Origin: Volvox africanus
Lineage: Eukaryota > Chlorophyta > Chlorophyceae > Chlamydomonadales > Volvocaceae
DNA length: 64,000 nt
Reading direction: 5' to 3'
NCBI GenBank assembly: GCA_030268105.1
Contig: BSDZ01000079.1
Span: forward strand, 2,795,501 to 2,859,500
Part shown: positions 1-17,207 of the stretch, in pieces
How the letters are laid out: the number at the start of each line of letters is the position of its first letter
How positions within the stretch are numbered: position 1 is the first letter of the stretch
Translations under genes and position numbers: made by a program
Notes under the pieces: generated by a model
Databases searched by the model: none
Seen by the model: only the letters and a program-made list of their open reading frames with translations
What the model was told of the DNA's origin: nothing

Positions 1-8
1 ATTCGCAT

Positions 9-578
9 ATGGGCAGCTTTGGCGTCCATCACGGTGGCGGTGGCGGGCAGGAAGCAGCCGGCCGCGGTAGTGAGGATGCAGCCAGCGATTCTCCAAAGCG
101 TTACGGGCCTAACGGCGGCGCGGGGCCCCTGGGCACTTACAGCATCGGGACATGCTGTCCGGCGGCGGTTGGCCGCTATGGCACGTTGATGATATCTAGT
201 GCGGGCTGGCGTTGCACGGAGTTGTACGATATGCACGACTCGCTGCTGTTGTCGCGGCTGTCAGCGCGTCGTGTGGTCGCCGGAGGTCTTGTTGGCGGCG
301 CCGGTGGCGGCGGCGACGACGGCAACTTGGCCGGCATTGGAACCTCGACGCGCATGGGACTGTCTTGGGCCGTGGACTCAGCATTCACCAAGGGTGACTC
401 GAAGCCCCAGGACGGCGATCTGCAGGCCGTGGGGGTCCCGGCGGGAGAGCAGTCCGCTGTGGGGAAGGAGGAGGCGGAGGACGAGGCGGAGGAGGAGGCA
501 GCAGCAGCTGCCGGGCGCTCACCCGGTGCGCCCATGTTCACATTGGGGGCGGTAGCTCTCATGTCGTTACAGTCGTAG
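9..578 (+). CDS. Unrecognised low-complexity ORF, possibly a terminal exon
   Basis: I do not recognise this ORF. It encodes about 189 residues, Gly-rich at the start and with an acidic Glu/Ala run near residues 150-165, and ends at a TAG near 578. A gene running in from the left could end here, because the reading frame is open to the window edge. Composition alone does not prove coding, since GC-rich DNA opens several overlapping frames here on both strands. No conserved motif, membrane segment or splice pair could be confirmed. Confidence 0.2.
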   Translation: MGSFGVHHGGGGGQEAAGRGSEDAASDSPKRYGPNGGAGPLGTYSIGTCCPAAVGRYGTLMISSAGWRCTELYDMHDSLLLSRLSARRVVAGGLVGGAGGGGDDGNLAGIGTSTRMGLSWAVDSAFTKGDSKPQDGDLQAVGVPAGEQSAVGKEEAEDEAEEEAAAAAGRSPGAPMFTLGAVALMSLQS

Positions 579-927
579 CCTGATCCCTAGCTAAGACAGC
601 TTCTTAAGGACATGTATTGCGAGGCGGCGGCGATGATGTGGGTTTGGGCCACTGGCTTACTTATAGCCTCAGAAGCCACTGAAGAACCGCGACGTCTGCT
701 CCCTGTGGGCATCTGCGCCCACCCCTATTATGTTTAGGAAGAGGACCGCTTTAGATCAGTTAGGGGTATGGGGAATAGGATGCTTGCACGATTATCCCCC
801 TCTGTGGAGGGCGCTCCTGTCACGACGTGTGATGTAGGTGCCACGTCACGGCCTGCCGCGGCACTAAAACTCAATAATCGCGGTTGTTGCCACAAGTCGC
901 TCCTCCTGCTAACAAGGAATGTGACGC

Positions 928-1576
928 GTGAATGCACGTCATGCGCATCACATCCGTACCGCTGCAGGCCCCTCCAGCGGCATGGCTGGAAAATCCCAGG
1001 TGCTGATCAGTCATCTGAACCGACGGCCGTACGAGGTCACGCCAACGGTCAGCAGGACTGATCAAAATTCCAGGACCGACCCCACTTCCTGCCATCCAGC
1101 GGACGCCGTGCAGGCCAGGTGTGGACCGTTTGGTGGCCTTCCGTCAGCGCCACGTGTACAAGCGCAGCGCCCAGGCCCGGCATCGACACCACTGCCGCAG
1201 CTACTGCAGCTGCATCTGCCGGCTCAGACACACGTGCAGCATCGCCTCGCGGCAGCTAACTTTTACTATTCTGGTGGTGGTAGTTGTGGTGGTGGTGGTG
1301 GTGGTCATGGTGGTGGTGCCGCCCCGATGGGCGGCTGGGGCGCCGCTTTAGAGGCCATGCTGGAGGGGGTGGCCCCGCGGGCGGATTACTACTCCCCACC
1401 AGTCGCACCACTCGCCCCTGCCGCCAATGGCTGGAGGACCCCAGGCGCCAATAGCGCCGCCCGTAGCGCCGCTGGCAGCATCCGGCCATCCAATGCCGGC
1501 GCCATGGTGGAGCGCAGCGGCCGAGGCACGATGATGGCGTCCATGCGGCGCTTGGCCGGTCAGATTAAGTCACGGG
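928..1576 (+). CDS. Possible exon of an unrecognised Gly/Ala/Pro-rich protein
   Basis: An open plus-strand frame includes a Gly run encoded by GGT repeats (about 1273-1318) and a more normal stretch, MASMRRLAGQIKSRG, at its end. That stretch is followed directly by a strong donor, gtgagt, at 1577. This makes a genuine 3' exon boundary plausible. The start is not defined: the ORF could begin at an upstream acceptor instead of an ATG. No family was recognised. It could belong to the same gene as the ORF at 3367-4520, but no linking splice phases were demonstrated. Confidence 0.2.
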
Positions 1577-1838
1577 GTGAGTGGGACAGGCTGAGTACAG
1601 TTAAGGTGTCTGCATGTTGCCACTGGCAGCCTAACGGGGTCATCCGAGCGGGTGTTGACATGATTATGTTTATGTATGTATGTGTGTGTGTACATATACC
1701 GACCGACCCTGTCGTACATCCACAAATGTTACTCAAATGGAGCTAGAAAAAAGCCAGAAGACTGTCTATTGCAATCTCTATTTGTTTAATACAAATGCTG
1801 ACAAATAGCACACATGACACCCAACACAAAACCTGCCA

Positions 1839-2280
1839 CCCCCGCCCATCACCCCCGCCCATCACCCCCGCCCATCACCCCCGCCACCCCATCAATCCCC
1901 GCATCCACTGGTGCCACCATCAACCCCCCTACTGCCATGCCCGCCTTCACCATTGCCAGCCACTGCCATTCTCACCACCCACACCTACCTCCGCCTCCAT
2001 TCCCTCTTTTTTATCCTCACCCATCTGCCTCTCTCGCTGCCTCCAGCATCCTCCCCACCGCCCTCACCGCCACCGCGGCTGCCATCACCAATACCACCCT
2101 TACACTCCCCACTGCCTCCGGCTCCATTCCCCCAGCCACCACCCTCCCTGCGTCCGCCACCATCTTTCCCCCTTCCCGAGCGGCCAACCTCAGCGCCTCT
2201 GCCACGCACTCGTACCACCCCTGCTGCCACCCTAAACAACCCCGCCGCCTCCGCCTCCACCACCCCTGCCATCCCTATGT
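1839..2280. repeat. C-rich low-complexity tract with 12-bp direct repeats
   Basis: Four near-identical tandem copies of a 12-bp unit (cccgcccatcac) start near 1840. They grade into about 400 bp of strand-asymmetric C-rich, G-poor DNA. Three overlapping plus-strand frames stay open through it and give Pro/Thr/Ser/His-rich translations, which is a by-product of composition and not evidence of coding. Confidence 0.6.
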
Positions 2281-3120
2281 TGTATATGTAACCAATGAAG
2301 GGTAGTATCGAAAGATACCGGTTTTTGTGCCAGAGCTAGAGCCAGCCGCTGCCCTCACAGTTGGCACCTTCACTGTCGCAGACTCAGCCAGCAAGTTCAC
2401 CACACGTATTATGTGAGGCCGGGGTCAAGCTCTGGGCTTCAGCTGGCTTACCTCAGCCTCAGTTGAGCACACGTTCATTGAGCGCCTGTACAGGGGGAAC
2501 TTGCACCCCGGCATCACGCGCTACTGCACCCTGTATTGCAGCACCTGCTTAGCCAGACGACGACGCGCATTGGCCCTCCCAATGTTGGACTAGTTTGCTT
2601 GTTTTCATTGTACTACTAGTTGGATTGTGATGGTCTTTCTTTTTTAACTGTTGCGAGATTATTTGCAAGCTTGGATAGGGTTGGTGCTCGTCTTCGATGT
2701 TCTGGGCTGCCGCCATAGGGCCTGCAGAACCCTCTCAGACCCTCGACACCCGACCGACCGACCATGCCATACATGAAACTTTGCCGGGTCCGTACGTAGG
2801 GTCTTTTCCCTGGGCCAAGTTAAATAAATTTTATGCCAAAATAAAGAGCTAAACTAGTATAAAATAAGCCATGGATATGTTCATTTCTCGCAGGTTCTAC
2901 CCCACCTCCCATGATATATGTGTATATATATATAGGCCTTGAGAGCTCGTTTGAGGGGACCCCGTATTTAGTGTTACAGTTAGATGTACGGTGGCGCACT
3001 TTGGGCCTTATTGCTGGGACGAGGGGAGGAGGCGATGTGACTTCTCAGGTCCACGACGCCTTGCTACGTGGGCGGATAGCACGATTGCAGCACCTCCTGT
3101 GTCCTATGGCGGCCTGTCCC

Positions 3121-3273
3121 TCACACCACTCCCTCCCTCACATCACTCCCTCCCTCACACCACTCCCTCCCTCACACCACTCCCTCCCTCACACCACTCC
3201 CTCCCTCACACCACTCCCTCCCTCGCACCACTCCCTCCCTCACACCACTCCCTCCCTCACACCACTCCCTCAC
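3121..3273. repeat. 17-bp minisatellite
   Basis: About nine tandem copies of a 17-bp unit, tcacaccactccctccc, with single-base variants (for example catcact and tcgcacc). It lies in non-coding or intronic DNA just upstream of the plus-strand ORF at 3367. Because 17 is not a multiple of three, the repeat produces similar peptides in shifted frames. Confidence 0.85.
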
Positions 3274-3366
3274 ACCGCTCTATTGAACCCTGCCCCACGC
3301 TTCTTCATTTTCCTGTGCTCACCTGCCCGCCCGCTGGGACCGCCCGTTTTTGTGCTGCAGTAAGCA

Positions 3367-4520
3367 GCACCGACGTCTCGGGAATTATGGAGGTAGCCCC
3401 CTCTGACCGCTCCTCCCATCTCTCTATCCATAGCGGTGGAGCGTCCGCTACCGCCAACCCCGGTGGAGCTGGCAGCGCTGGCACCATGTACCACCGTGGG
3501 CTTCTATGCAGCACAAGCAGCCTATCCCATCAACCCGCAAACGGGGCAACACTTTCCTTGGACGTCAATGCAGCCAGTGTGCAGTCCGATGCGGTCTTTG
3601 GCGCTGAGCTGGCGTTCCAGAAGTCATTGGGCGTCGCGCTGCCACGTGCGCCGTGCAAGCTTGGGAGCGGACACTCCCTGACCCAAGGGTCAATGGGCTG
3701 TTCCCCCGATTCATGCCAAGGGACAACCCTTTGTGCGTCAGCTGCGTCAGCTGCCGGCCGCGCAGCCACTGCACCGGCCACTCCTATGCCGGTAGGCACC
3801 TTTGGAGCCGACTATTGGCAGGAAGGCATGCGCAGCAAGGTTAGCTACACGTTAGATGCGTTTGGGGAGCGAGAGGCCAGGGCATCCCCTGAGGAGGGCC
3901 CGGCGGCTGGCCGCGCTGGTGCAGCGGCGGCGACGGAAACCGACTTTAACGTTGGTTACGTCGGTGGCGAGCCAATCACGGCGGTTACAACCTTGAGTGT
4001 TCGGCAGGCCGACGATGTTGATGATGGCTGCGTCGGCGGAAGTCACGCTGCGCAATGCCGCACTACATTTTATCGAAACTCGTCGTACACTTCACGCGGC
4101 GGCGCTGCAAAGGACGATGAAACCCCGGTGGCCGTGGTCAGGGGTGCTTCGAAATCGGCCAAGAGTCATCAGGTGCCATTGCCATGCAAGCAGCCATCAG
4201 CCTCGGAGGTTAAGGGCAGCGGCAACTCTGAACAGGGAGACGCCGGGGGCTGCGGTGGGCGGGTGTTTTACAGGTTGATCTGCCTATTGGGGGCACCGAA
4301 GAAAAGGTTATTCAAATCCTCAAGGGCTCGCAGAAGCAGGAGCACCACTCATGGACTAAGCTCGTGGTCCGGTTCGGTGCGCGGCAGTGGCGGCGGTGGC
4401 GGCGGTGGCGGCGGCACTCTCGCAACCAGGCTACCGACCTCCGACATCGTGGAGGAGGCCTCTCGCCGTGACCGGCTAGCGCGCATTGCGCCCTTGGCCG
4501 CAGCTGTGTTCTCGCCATGA
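3367..4520 (+). CDS. Unrecognised Ser/Gly/Ala-rich ORF, probable exon(s)
   Basis: An open frame of about 385 residues follows a possible splice acceptor (tgctgcag just before 3361). Parts look like normal protein, for example the segments FGADYWQEGMRSKVSYTLDAF and VVRGASKSAKSH, and it ends with a Gly run and a TGA near 4520. No domain was recognised. A competing reading exists at its 3' end: after an acceptor ttttacag, an exon at 4274-4471 in another frame begins VDLPIGGTEEKVIQILKG. The true exon structure is therefore unresolved. The neighbouring ORFs at 9-578 and 928-1576 could be parts of the same gene. Confidence 0.3.
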
Positions 4521-5500
4521 TGCTCACAAGGGTATCAGCACGGACGCGGGTACGAGGGCAAGCGAATGTTGGACGTGGTGAAGCACCAGCGACGGTAGCC
4601 CCCACGTACATTCCTCCCCACGTACCCTCCGTACCTGCCTCTCCTTGCGCGCTGATTCCTACCGGGTATGCGGTCAGCACATGCTGCGGAAGGGCCTCTA
4701 CCTCTTGCTCATCGTAGCGGAGAGGGAGAAGACAGCGGACGCACCCCACACACGTGCTTGCTTGTGATGTGGTAGTGCCGCGTGATTTATTTAAGAATAC
4801 GACATGCGCTCGAAAATCTCGAATGCGGTTTATTCGCTTTAAGATTGATCACTGCGCTATCGGGTCAGCGCCGCTGAGGTTACGACAGTGCACGAGTGCA
4901 ACCGTACTTGTACGGTGTGACTGAAGGACACGCCTGGACACAGCTGTACCCTGGTCGATCGCGACGGGCGGATGATGTTTTGGAGCCCATCGAATATTTT
5001 GAATTTTGCGTACTTTGGGAGGACTAATACTGATTCGCGATGGCCGTATTCACTGTGTAGAAATATAGTACATGCATCCGGAAGTTCTGACGCAAGGGAG
5101 GCTGCTCGGGGTAACGCGGTGCGGTAACGGTTTTGTTGCGGTTGTTTTTCTTCTTCGTAGTCGTGGCGGATGACTTGGGCGGTGTCAAGCGGCGTCTGGC
5201 TGCGTCCTCGCTCGCTCGCCGCCCGGCCCCCAGACGCTGCGCATGGTATGCTAGGCAGGGACTTCGGCCTACCTGCTAGACACTTACCTGCATGCGCCCT
5301 CATCAGCTTGCCTTTCGCACTTACGGGTATGCGTGGCGATTGCTGCTGCGGAGGATTACGTCGTCAGGAAATAGCATGGGCGCTCGGGCAGCAGTTTCCT
5401 ACGCCTGGTCACGGGGTAGATGGGATATCCAATGTGCGCGCCTGTGCAGGACTCAGCTGCTTATTGCGATGGTGTATTCGCACTCTGCGCTGCTATGCAC

Positions 5501-5580
5501 GGAGCGGGGAGCGGGGAGCGGGGAGCGGGGAGCGGGGAGCGGGGAGCGGGGAGCGGGGAGCGGGGAGCGGGGAGCGGGGA
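5501..5580. repeat. Heptanucleotide repeat (GGAGCGG)n
   Basis: About eleven perfect tandem copies of a 7-bp G-rich unit. The G-runs on one strand could form G-quadruplex structure. It lies in DNA with no recognised gene. Confidence 0.9.
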
Positions 5581-5729
5581 GGGGTTTTCTTAGGCGCGTG
5601 AAATGGGGGAAGCTTGTCCAGAGGGCTGTAACACAGGGCGTAATAGCGCTTCATGGTGAGATGAGCAGATTTCGTTATGCTTGGCAGAAGGTCTACCTTT
5701 GAGGTCTGCTGGGTTGCTGCGACTACTGC

Positions 5730-5860
5730 TACTGCTACTGATATCGTTACTGCTATTACTTCTAGTACTTATAATGCTACTGCCGATACTGCTACTGCTG
5801 GTACTGCTTCTGCTGGTACTTCTACTCCCGGTACTTCTACTACTGCTACTGCTACTGCGG
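5730..5860. repeat. Degenerate trinucleotide-rich tract (TACTGC-like)
   Basis: A run of tac/tgc/act triplets, imperfect over about 130 bp. It is open in several frames on both strands (Thr/Ala, Leu or Ser rich), which suggests simple-sequence origin and not a gene. Confidence 0.6.
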
Positions 5861-6632
5861 GTTCCTGTGAACTGTGTTCGTGTCCAACAACCTTTAGTGC
5901 TCGAAGAGGTCTCCATCCGTTCGATTTAAGCAGGAGGTTATAAATAGCACTTCGTCGATATCCACTGCATGATTTCGTGCACATACACGTTCATAGTCGC
6001 TTGAGCCATTCAAGCATGCATTTATTCTAGTGGGCCTGGGGCGCTGATGGCAACGCTGAGTCTATGGGCCAGCTTCAGGTAAGGCGGGCTGCCGAACGAG
6101 TCCATGGGGATTTACAGCGCGCGTGTACGAGAATGGTTTCGGGGCTAAAATGATTACGCTATCGGACTGTGCATTGGGCTGCGTGGTGCGCGCAGGAGGT
6201 GCTTATTTGCTTAAGGTGGTCAGTTTGATGGCAGGGACGGAGGGTCGGAGGGTCGGAGGGTCGGAGGGACGGAGGGGCCGTGCTTAGGGCCAATATAATT
6301 GTGGCTAGGAGGTACCAGGCGAGTAGTGGGAGGCTATGTCAGATGGACCTTACTTTTTGTAGTCGGGGCTACCGCATGCGGCAAGGCTGCTGGCATTCGC
6401 TGGATGAGTCCCCATTGATCTCGGCAAACTCGCGACGAAGAATCCGTAAGTGGATTGCCTAATGAAGAATCAAGAAGAAAGAGAGAGAGGCGCACGTCGG
6501 TGTCCGAAGGCTAAGCGACAATTAAGTGGCATGTGGGGCGGGTTCGGACACAGACACTGCGACTGGGTGGCTGGATAGGGCCCCGTGCGACATGCAGTAA
6601 TGTGTAAGCCGGCCCACATGTGGGTATTGGCA

Positions 6633-6756
6633 ATGAAGGGGCGTTCCGGGTGGGACCCTGCAAGGCTGACATGAAGGGGCGTTTCGGGTGGGACCCTGCA
6701 AGGCTGACATGAAGGGGCGTTCCGGGTGGGACCCTGCAAGGCTGACATGAAGGGGC
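6633..6756. repeat. 38-bp tandem repeat, three copies plus a partial fourth
   Basis: Copies at 6633-6670, 6671-6708 and 6709-6746 differ by a single base, and a truncated fourth copy begins at 6747. Each unit starts atgaaggggcg. Because 38 is not a multiple of three, the repeated peptide appears in shifting frames on the minus strand. No gene context was recognised. Confidence 0.9.
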
Positions 6757-8987
6757 GCACAACCCCCCCGCCCTGATGAACAGAACTTAGGAGTCTGTAC
6801 GCGGTTGATGTTGGGATGTACGTTCACTGCTTTGCATTGCGGTTGGTGCGCGAGAGAGGTGCTTTGAGTGACGAACACTAGGAGCACTGGGGGTTACGTG
6901 CATTAGGAACGATCGAGGTTGTGGGGGTTGTGGGGGTTGTGGGTCATTATCGCTCATTCATCCATGAGGGCCAGTGGAGGGTCCACCTGGAGCGGTCATT
7001 TTATTCCCTGCCTTCTGTTGAGATGCCACGGAGAGGTCAGGTCAACAAGTCAGCGGAGAATGGGTCAAAATCCCGTTACTGTCGTTAGCGGCCAGCTATG
7101 TGCCGAGGAGGAGGATTTCCAAATGCTGAACAGTTCGCTTCCAGTGTTGTTGCCACGATGCAGGTTGCAGAAAAATTGGATATCCGCGGATCGCATACTT
7201 GGCTGCAAACACGTATAAGCCTGGGAGAACGTGGATATCGTACCAATTTCTCTTATGTACTCTAAGCAAGGAAGTGTTCGCACATATATTGTTAATTGTG
7301 TTAAACGCGAAGTGTGATATAGCCTGTCCTTGCATCCGACAAAGGCATTATGACGTATACATATCAGCCATCTCGGTGGGCCTCTGGTGAAATCGGGTTT
7401 TGGCAGTCCTACCCACCGGGCATTGGATTTAATTTGTTAGAGGGGAAGTAGAGACACCGGCGCCACCATCTGGCACCCGCCACTCGTGAGATAAGATGAG
7501 GGTGCATGTCTTACCATGCATTACCTCCCCGGGCCTACCCGAATACCTATCCCGTAACTTGCGCTCCTCCTCCCCCACCTAACTTTCTGCGGTGACTGTC
7601 TTAAGGATAGTTATATGGCGTGCGTGGGGGAGCAAGCAAAGGGGAGTCAGGGTCCATCGCATCAGATACGTCACCTCATGCAGTTTCAAGCCGATCTGTT
7701 CGTGACGGATTGCTGAGTCCTGCTGGGGCCTCGGAGCTTATTTGAGATATGTATGGATCTGGCAATGTACGGCAACATGCATGCGCAGTTAGCCTAATTG
7801 CCTTTTTTCTAGTTTGCGGTCTGTGTTTGATGGCGCCCATTGTGGTGTCGGTTCTCGATTACTGCCCTGGTCGGGAGACTCACCCCGGTCTCTGCTAAGC
7901 AGGGGCTGGTCCATTGGTAGTGTTCGTATCCGGCGGGCGCTTTCTGGCAGCGGTACATACCATGGTAAGCGCACGTGATGTGCGTGTGGCCCTTATGAAT
8001 CAAAGATCCGTTATCATATTGATATGCTTTAGCCCCCCCGTCATCGCACGGTGAGCCGTGCTTCAGGGATTTTATTATGATCAGCCTAGCGAACTTCAAA
8101 CACTTATGGCTGAAGTCAACGGGTTAGGGTACGATGTAGAGGTGGTGATGAGAGCTGGTTGTAATGGTGGCGGTGATAGTGGTGGTGGTGGTAGTGGTGG
8201 TGGTGGTAATTTTGATGACAGCGGTGAGGGTGAGGGTGATGGTACCATACTACTTTAGAGCTAGTTTGTTGATACCCCGAGTCACCAGGACGGCCATTTG
8301 CGGATTCCGATATATCTTGAAAGCCTGCAATGTCCCGGAGACAGAATGGACCATCAGCGATTCAGCCGTTCTGTAGTATCCCGGGGATATCTACGGCTTA
8401 TCTTGGGGGTGACCAGGAAACTGGACATCTTCCGATTGGGCCTTTACTGTTAGGCAGATGCTATTACAGAAATAAAAAAGTATTAAGTCACTATCAATCT
8501 AGCTTCACTTATATGTCAATCTGCTCAGTAAGTGAACAAAGCGAACGCCGGATGGGGAATCCTTGCAAGCCGCCTCGAACAGACAGGCAGGCTAGGCGCT
8601 GGAAGCATCGGTGTAATGGAATTTTCAGCTACAAAACACGCTGGAGAAGGTTGCCGCTAGGAAGAAGGGAGGGAGAGGAAGATGTTTCCTATGACCCCGG
8701 CGTGAAGGTGGATGGAACTTTGTAAATGCACATACCAGACGCCCCTACCTTAAGGATTGACTAGTCAACATGGATGATGGCTCGGTCTGATGGCGTGAAG
8801 GTCCGCGCCATACTGTGAGGAGTTCAGCAAAGCTTTGGACAGATCAAAAATGGCGCTGCCCTCTTATTCCTGCCTACCCTTGGTAGCACTGTTTCTGCCC
8901 TAGGCTTCCTGACGTGTGCTCCTCCAGTACATGTGCACGTAGCAGTCTTCATGCCATCATCTCAACCAGGACTCAGCTGGGACTATG

Positions 8988-9065
8988 CAGGAGATTGATG
9001 CAGGAGACTGATGCAGGAGACTGATGCAAGAGACTGATGTACGAGACTGATGTACGAGACTGATG
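8988..9065. repeat. 13-bp tandem repeat, six copies
   Basis: Six consecutive copies of a 13-bp unit (caggagactgatg with variants caag- and tacg- at the start). The array lies about 160 bp beyond the stop codon of the minus-strand ALS3-like gene, probably in its 3' UTR or just downstream. Confidence 0.85.
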
Positions 9066-9225
9066 CAGCAAGCGGTCCGCAGTGAGATACCGTATAGACC
9101 AGCAGCGACAGGGGCAAGTATTACTCAAATGCCTCTCTCTCACTACCAACATAGACAGCGTTGTGCTGTTGTTCCACACCGCCCATGCACCCAGGCACCA
9201 TGCACCCAGGCACCATCCTACTCGG

Positions 9226-14361
<5,136 letters not shown>

Positions 14362-14743
14362 CGTGAGTCGAAAATTCTATGGTAAATTATCACAGCATAT
14401 GGAAACGTCTTGAAATTATATCGAAATATTTGCATGTAGGTTCGGAACCGTATACCACGAAACATAAAGCCGCCTAATCAATCATCACTGAGCTAGTAAG
14501 CGATCATGTCGTCCATTCTTGGGCTCTACAAGTGAATGCTCTCAAATATTAAGGCCAAGCAGATGACCGATGCCTGCCACAGAGCCACACCTTGTCGTGC
14601 ATGTACGATTTGACACACTCGACTACCTGGCTAAGTCGCGACCAGCATACAATATCTGTAATTACCTGCTACAATCACCTGTGAAATCTAACATAATCAT
14701 TGTCTCTAATTCGGGTTGGTAGTAAGTTTGCAAGGTTACAGTA
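14362..14743. promoter_or_regulatory. Divergent promoter region, ALS3-like / small plastid protein
   Basis: The start codons of two oppositely oriented genes are separated by 382 bp. Both 5' UTRs and promoters must lie here unless upstream non-coding exons exist. No TATA box or known operator was recognised with confidence. The assignment rests on gene arrangement only. Confidence 0.4.
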
Positions 14744-15866
14744 ATGGCTCTGCAAATTCGCTCTGCCGTGCGTACACCCACAGCACTGGGACCAGCTTTT
14801 CTCCCAGTGCGCTCTCTGCGCCATGTCCTGGCGCGTGCCGACCCTCCTTCTGGTGGTGCTCGGGTCACGCGCGAGTTTAAGGAGGGAGATTCTGAGGTCA
14901 CTATTCCTGGCGCGCCAACGAACGCCTCCAAGCAAACCGACGGCTTGTATGTGGATGTCAATGAAGCACCACGGGTAAGGTGTGGGTGCCCGGCATTCAG
15001 TTATGAATTGACGCATCAAATTGTGTGGCTTGCACAAGTCGAACGTGAGCCACAGGCCTGTCTGGCCTGACGACCTGGCGTTTACCTTGTCCAATATCCA
15101 CTTTCTCTCATCTGCCTGTCCTACAACCCAGCGGCCCAAGCAAGGCAACCTGAGCAAGGAAATGAAGGCTCGCTTGCGCGCGGAATACACGGGGCTCGGC
15201 GGCGCTGAAAACACGGTAAGTATTATTATTTATTAATTTGATGTCGTCTTGGTGGGATACCGTAACTAGAGCAGCGCTTGATGTTGATAGAAAACCCGGC
15301 CACCTGAAACAGTAAGGGGTTTTTGTAACACCTTATTAAATGGGTAAAGGTGGCACAATTAAACGACAAAGTGGGGTGAATTTTTGGCCAAGCAACTATT
15401 ATACTTGGAACAAATGTACCGCAAACACAGCCAGAAGAAGGCAGTCGGCTCCACGCTTGCTATCTCTCTGTGTAACTGGTCACAATCTCGTGTTGTCTTG
15501 GAGCCTTTGTAGTTTGGGCATTTGGTGCTGGTGAGGCAGCGCCGGTTGCTGCGCTCTCGGCTATTTTAGTGTTTGGTACGCTCTATTAGCAGCGACGTGG
15601 TAAATGTCTATGTGTGCCTTGACGGGTGAGGGGGACAAACGGGGGCGGGCACGGCGCGCACGCGTCACGCGGGCGGGGCCCGTCGTCTGTCCCCCAACCC
15701 TCCGTGGGGCGGTATTGACGACGGGCCCCCCTGCTTTCGCCGCTGCTGCTGCCGCTTCCCCCGCTTGTTCCGTTGCCTGCAGGCCATGAATTCAAATTAC
15801 TTCCTGTGGATCTGTATCATTGTGGCGGTGCTGGCTATCAGTTCCAAGATGATTGGCGCAATCTAG
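14744..15866 (+). CDS. Small plastid-type membrane protein, 132 residues
   Basis: Three exons with closed phases: 14744-14974, 15132-15215 and 15783-15866 (TAG), giving 132 residues. The N-terminus (about 1-38: MALQIRSAVRTPTALGPAF, then Arg-rich, no acidic residues until Asp33) resembles a chloroplast transit peptide. A charged segment follows (SKEMKARLRAEYTGLGG, near residues 84-100). The protein ends in one hydrophobic span, FLWICIIVAVLAISSKMIGAI, which runs to the C-terminus. Inference: a single-span thylakoid or envelope protein with its bulk on one side. I believe similar short proteins occur across green algae and plants, but I cannot name the family. The start was chosen as the first ATG giving a transit-like peptide. 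A TGTAA about 210 bp after the stop may be the poly(A) signal. Confidence 0.75.
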
Positions 15867-17207
15867 GGCGGAAGCAGCGAGCGAAAGACTTTTCGTGTGT
15901 TACGCGATGGCATCCCTGACACCCTATGATTCCAACTCTTCTCGTTCGTTTTCGTTTTGTGATCTCTGATGTGAGGGGCCCTCATTATCTGCTGGTTACA
16001 GCGCGTGGCAATGCTAGGCGTCAGCTGTCTCAGCATCTGCTGAGAGCTGCCGTTCAAGGGGGAGTAGCGTCCCCCTGTAACGTCCCCCTCAGTTGCACGT
16101 CAGATGGCTGCTGGGCCGGGGTCGGAAGGTGTCACCTTTGGCTGGTGTCACCTTTGTAGTGCTGCTGTGGCTTGCTGCTCTTCCAGCCAGGCTGGGGGGA
16201 AACGCGTTTGGCCGGCATCTAGGCGGACTTCTTCTCGCATCGGGAGCCGTCTGAGCTTCTTGGGAAAACAGAAACGGAGCAAACCGGCAGCCACTGGGGG
16301 GGTGGATCCGCCATTCATCTGTCCGAGGGTGTCAATGGCAGCGCCGTTAGTTAACCCATGAACGATACTTGCGGTCGACAACGCACCGGCTGCCGTAATG
16401 CGGAGTCATAGAGCTGAAGGAAAGTCGAGAAAAAGAAAAATTCAAGGGTCATGGATTTCAAAGAGTGGTTATCATCGCGATCCTGCAGTAGTTGGATACT
16501 GTTCTCTTTGACGCTTACGAAGACAGCTGCCGCGTACGTACACGCCGCCTTTTTCGTACTGAAGATTTGAGGCTGTTATGCACACGTGTCACTGGGTCTT
16601 GTACGAGTCTTCCTGAGTTAATGGCTTTTCACCCGTGACCTGAGTTATACGCATTATTCGCGCCGTTTTTGCCTAGGCCCTATATCATTCTTAGACCCAC
16701 AGCGCGATTTGAAGTGATGAAGCAGCCAATGGTTTTGCAGAATGAATCGACCACGCACATTGCATATCGGTATCTTCTTTTAGCGTGTATTCGTGACATG
16801 AACTCAGGGGTGCTTAGTAAGTTGCCGGCATCAGCATCCTGGAGTACTCACTGTAGGGGATGATAAGTCGGACCCCAATCAAGGGGAGGTGAACAGAATC
16901 CAGAGCCGCCATACTCGAGCTCAGGAAACAGTTAACAACAGCCATATCTAATCCCCTCTCCCAAAACACCAAGACAGTTCCCTTCCTAGTTCGGGAAGCT
17001 TTGGTTTGAGGCGAATGCAGCCCTCGATTCTCCGTCCTATACACCTCCCCCTCTTGCTCACCTTGAAACACACCTCCCCACCGCTTCAAACCCCCCCACA
17101 CACACATACACATTCAAACATGTCCGGTTGGTCCCTTCCTGCACACGTGTTTGGACGTATTCCCCTCGGGCCTCAGCTCTCTCGTACAATCCAATTGCTT
17201 GGCCGTC
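15867..17207. other. 3' UTR and intergenic DNA, no gene seen
   Basis: This stretch probably includes the 3' UTR of the small plastid-type gene up to about 16.1 kb and the promoter and 5' UTR of the FAD4-type gene. No conserved ORF was found. The plus-strand frame starting MSGWSLPAHV (17119) overlaps the FAD4 5' end but is out of frame with it. Confidence 0.5.
16076..16080 (+). terminator. Candidate TGTAA polyadenylation signal
   Basis: TGTAA is the usual poly(A) signal in volvocine algae. This copy lies about 210 bp downstream of the stop codon of the small plastid-type protein. Transcript evidence is lacking. Confidence 0.35.

Larger units (their letters stand above)
4761..8987. other. No recognisable gene; repeat-bearing intergenic DNA
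   Basis: I see no conserved protein or RNA gene in this 4.2-kb stretch. Short ORFs on both strands lack family motifs and consistent splice signals. It contains several tandem repeats, listed separately: a heptamer at 5501-5580, a trinucleotide-like tract at 5730-5860 and a 38-bp repeat at 6633-6756. There are also short GGTCGGA repeats near 6238-6275 and a GGT-rich run near 8165-8215. Confidence 0.5.

Noticed and set aside
6470..6887. Three overlapping minus-strand ORFs containing repeated SLAGSHPE-like peptides
   Set aside because: The peptides are the 38-bp tandem repeat read in successive frames. No independent coding evidence.
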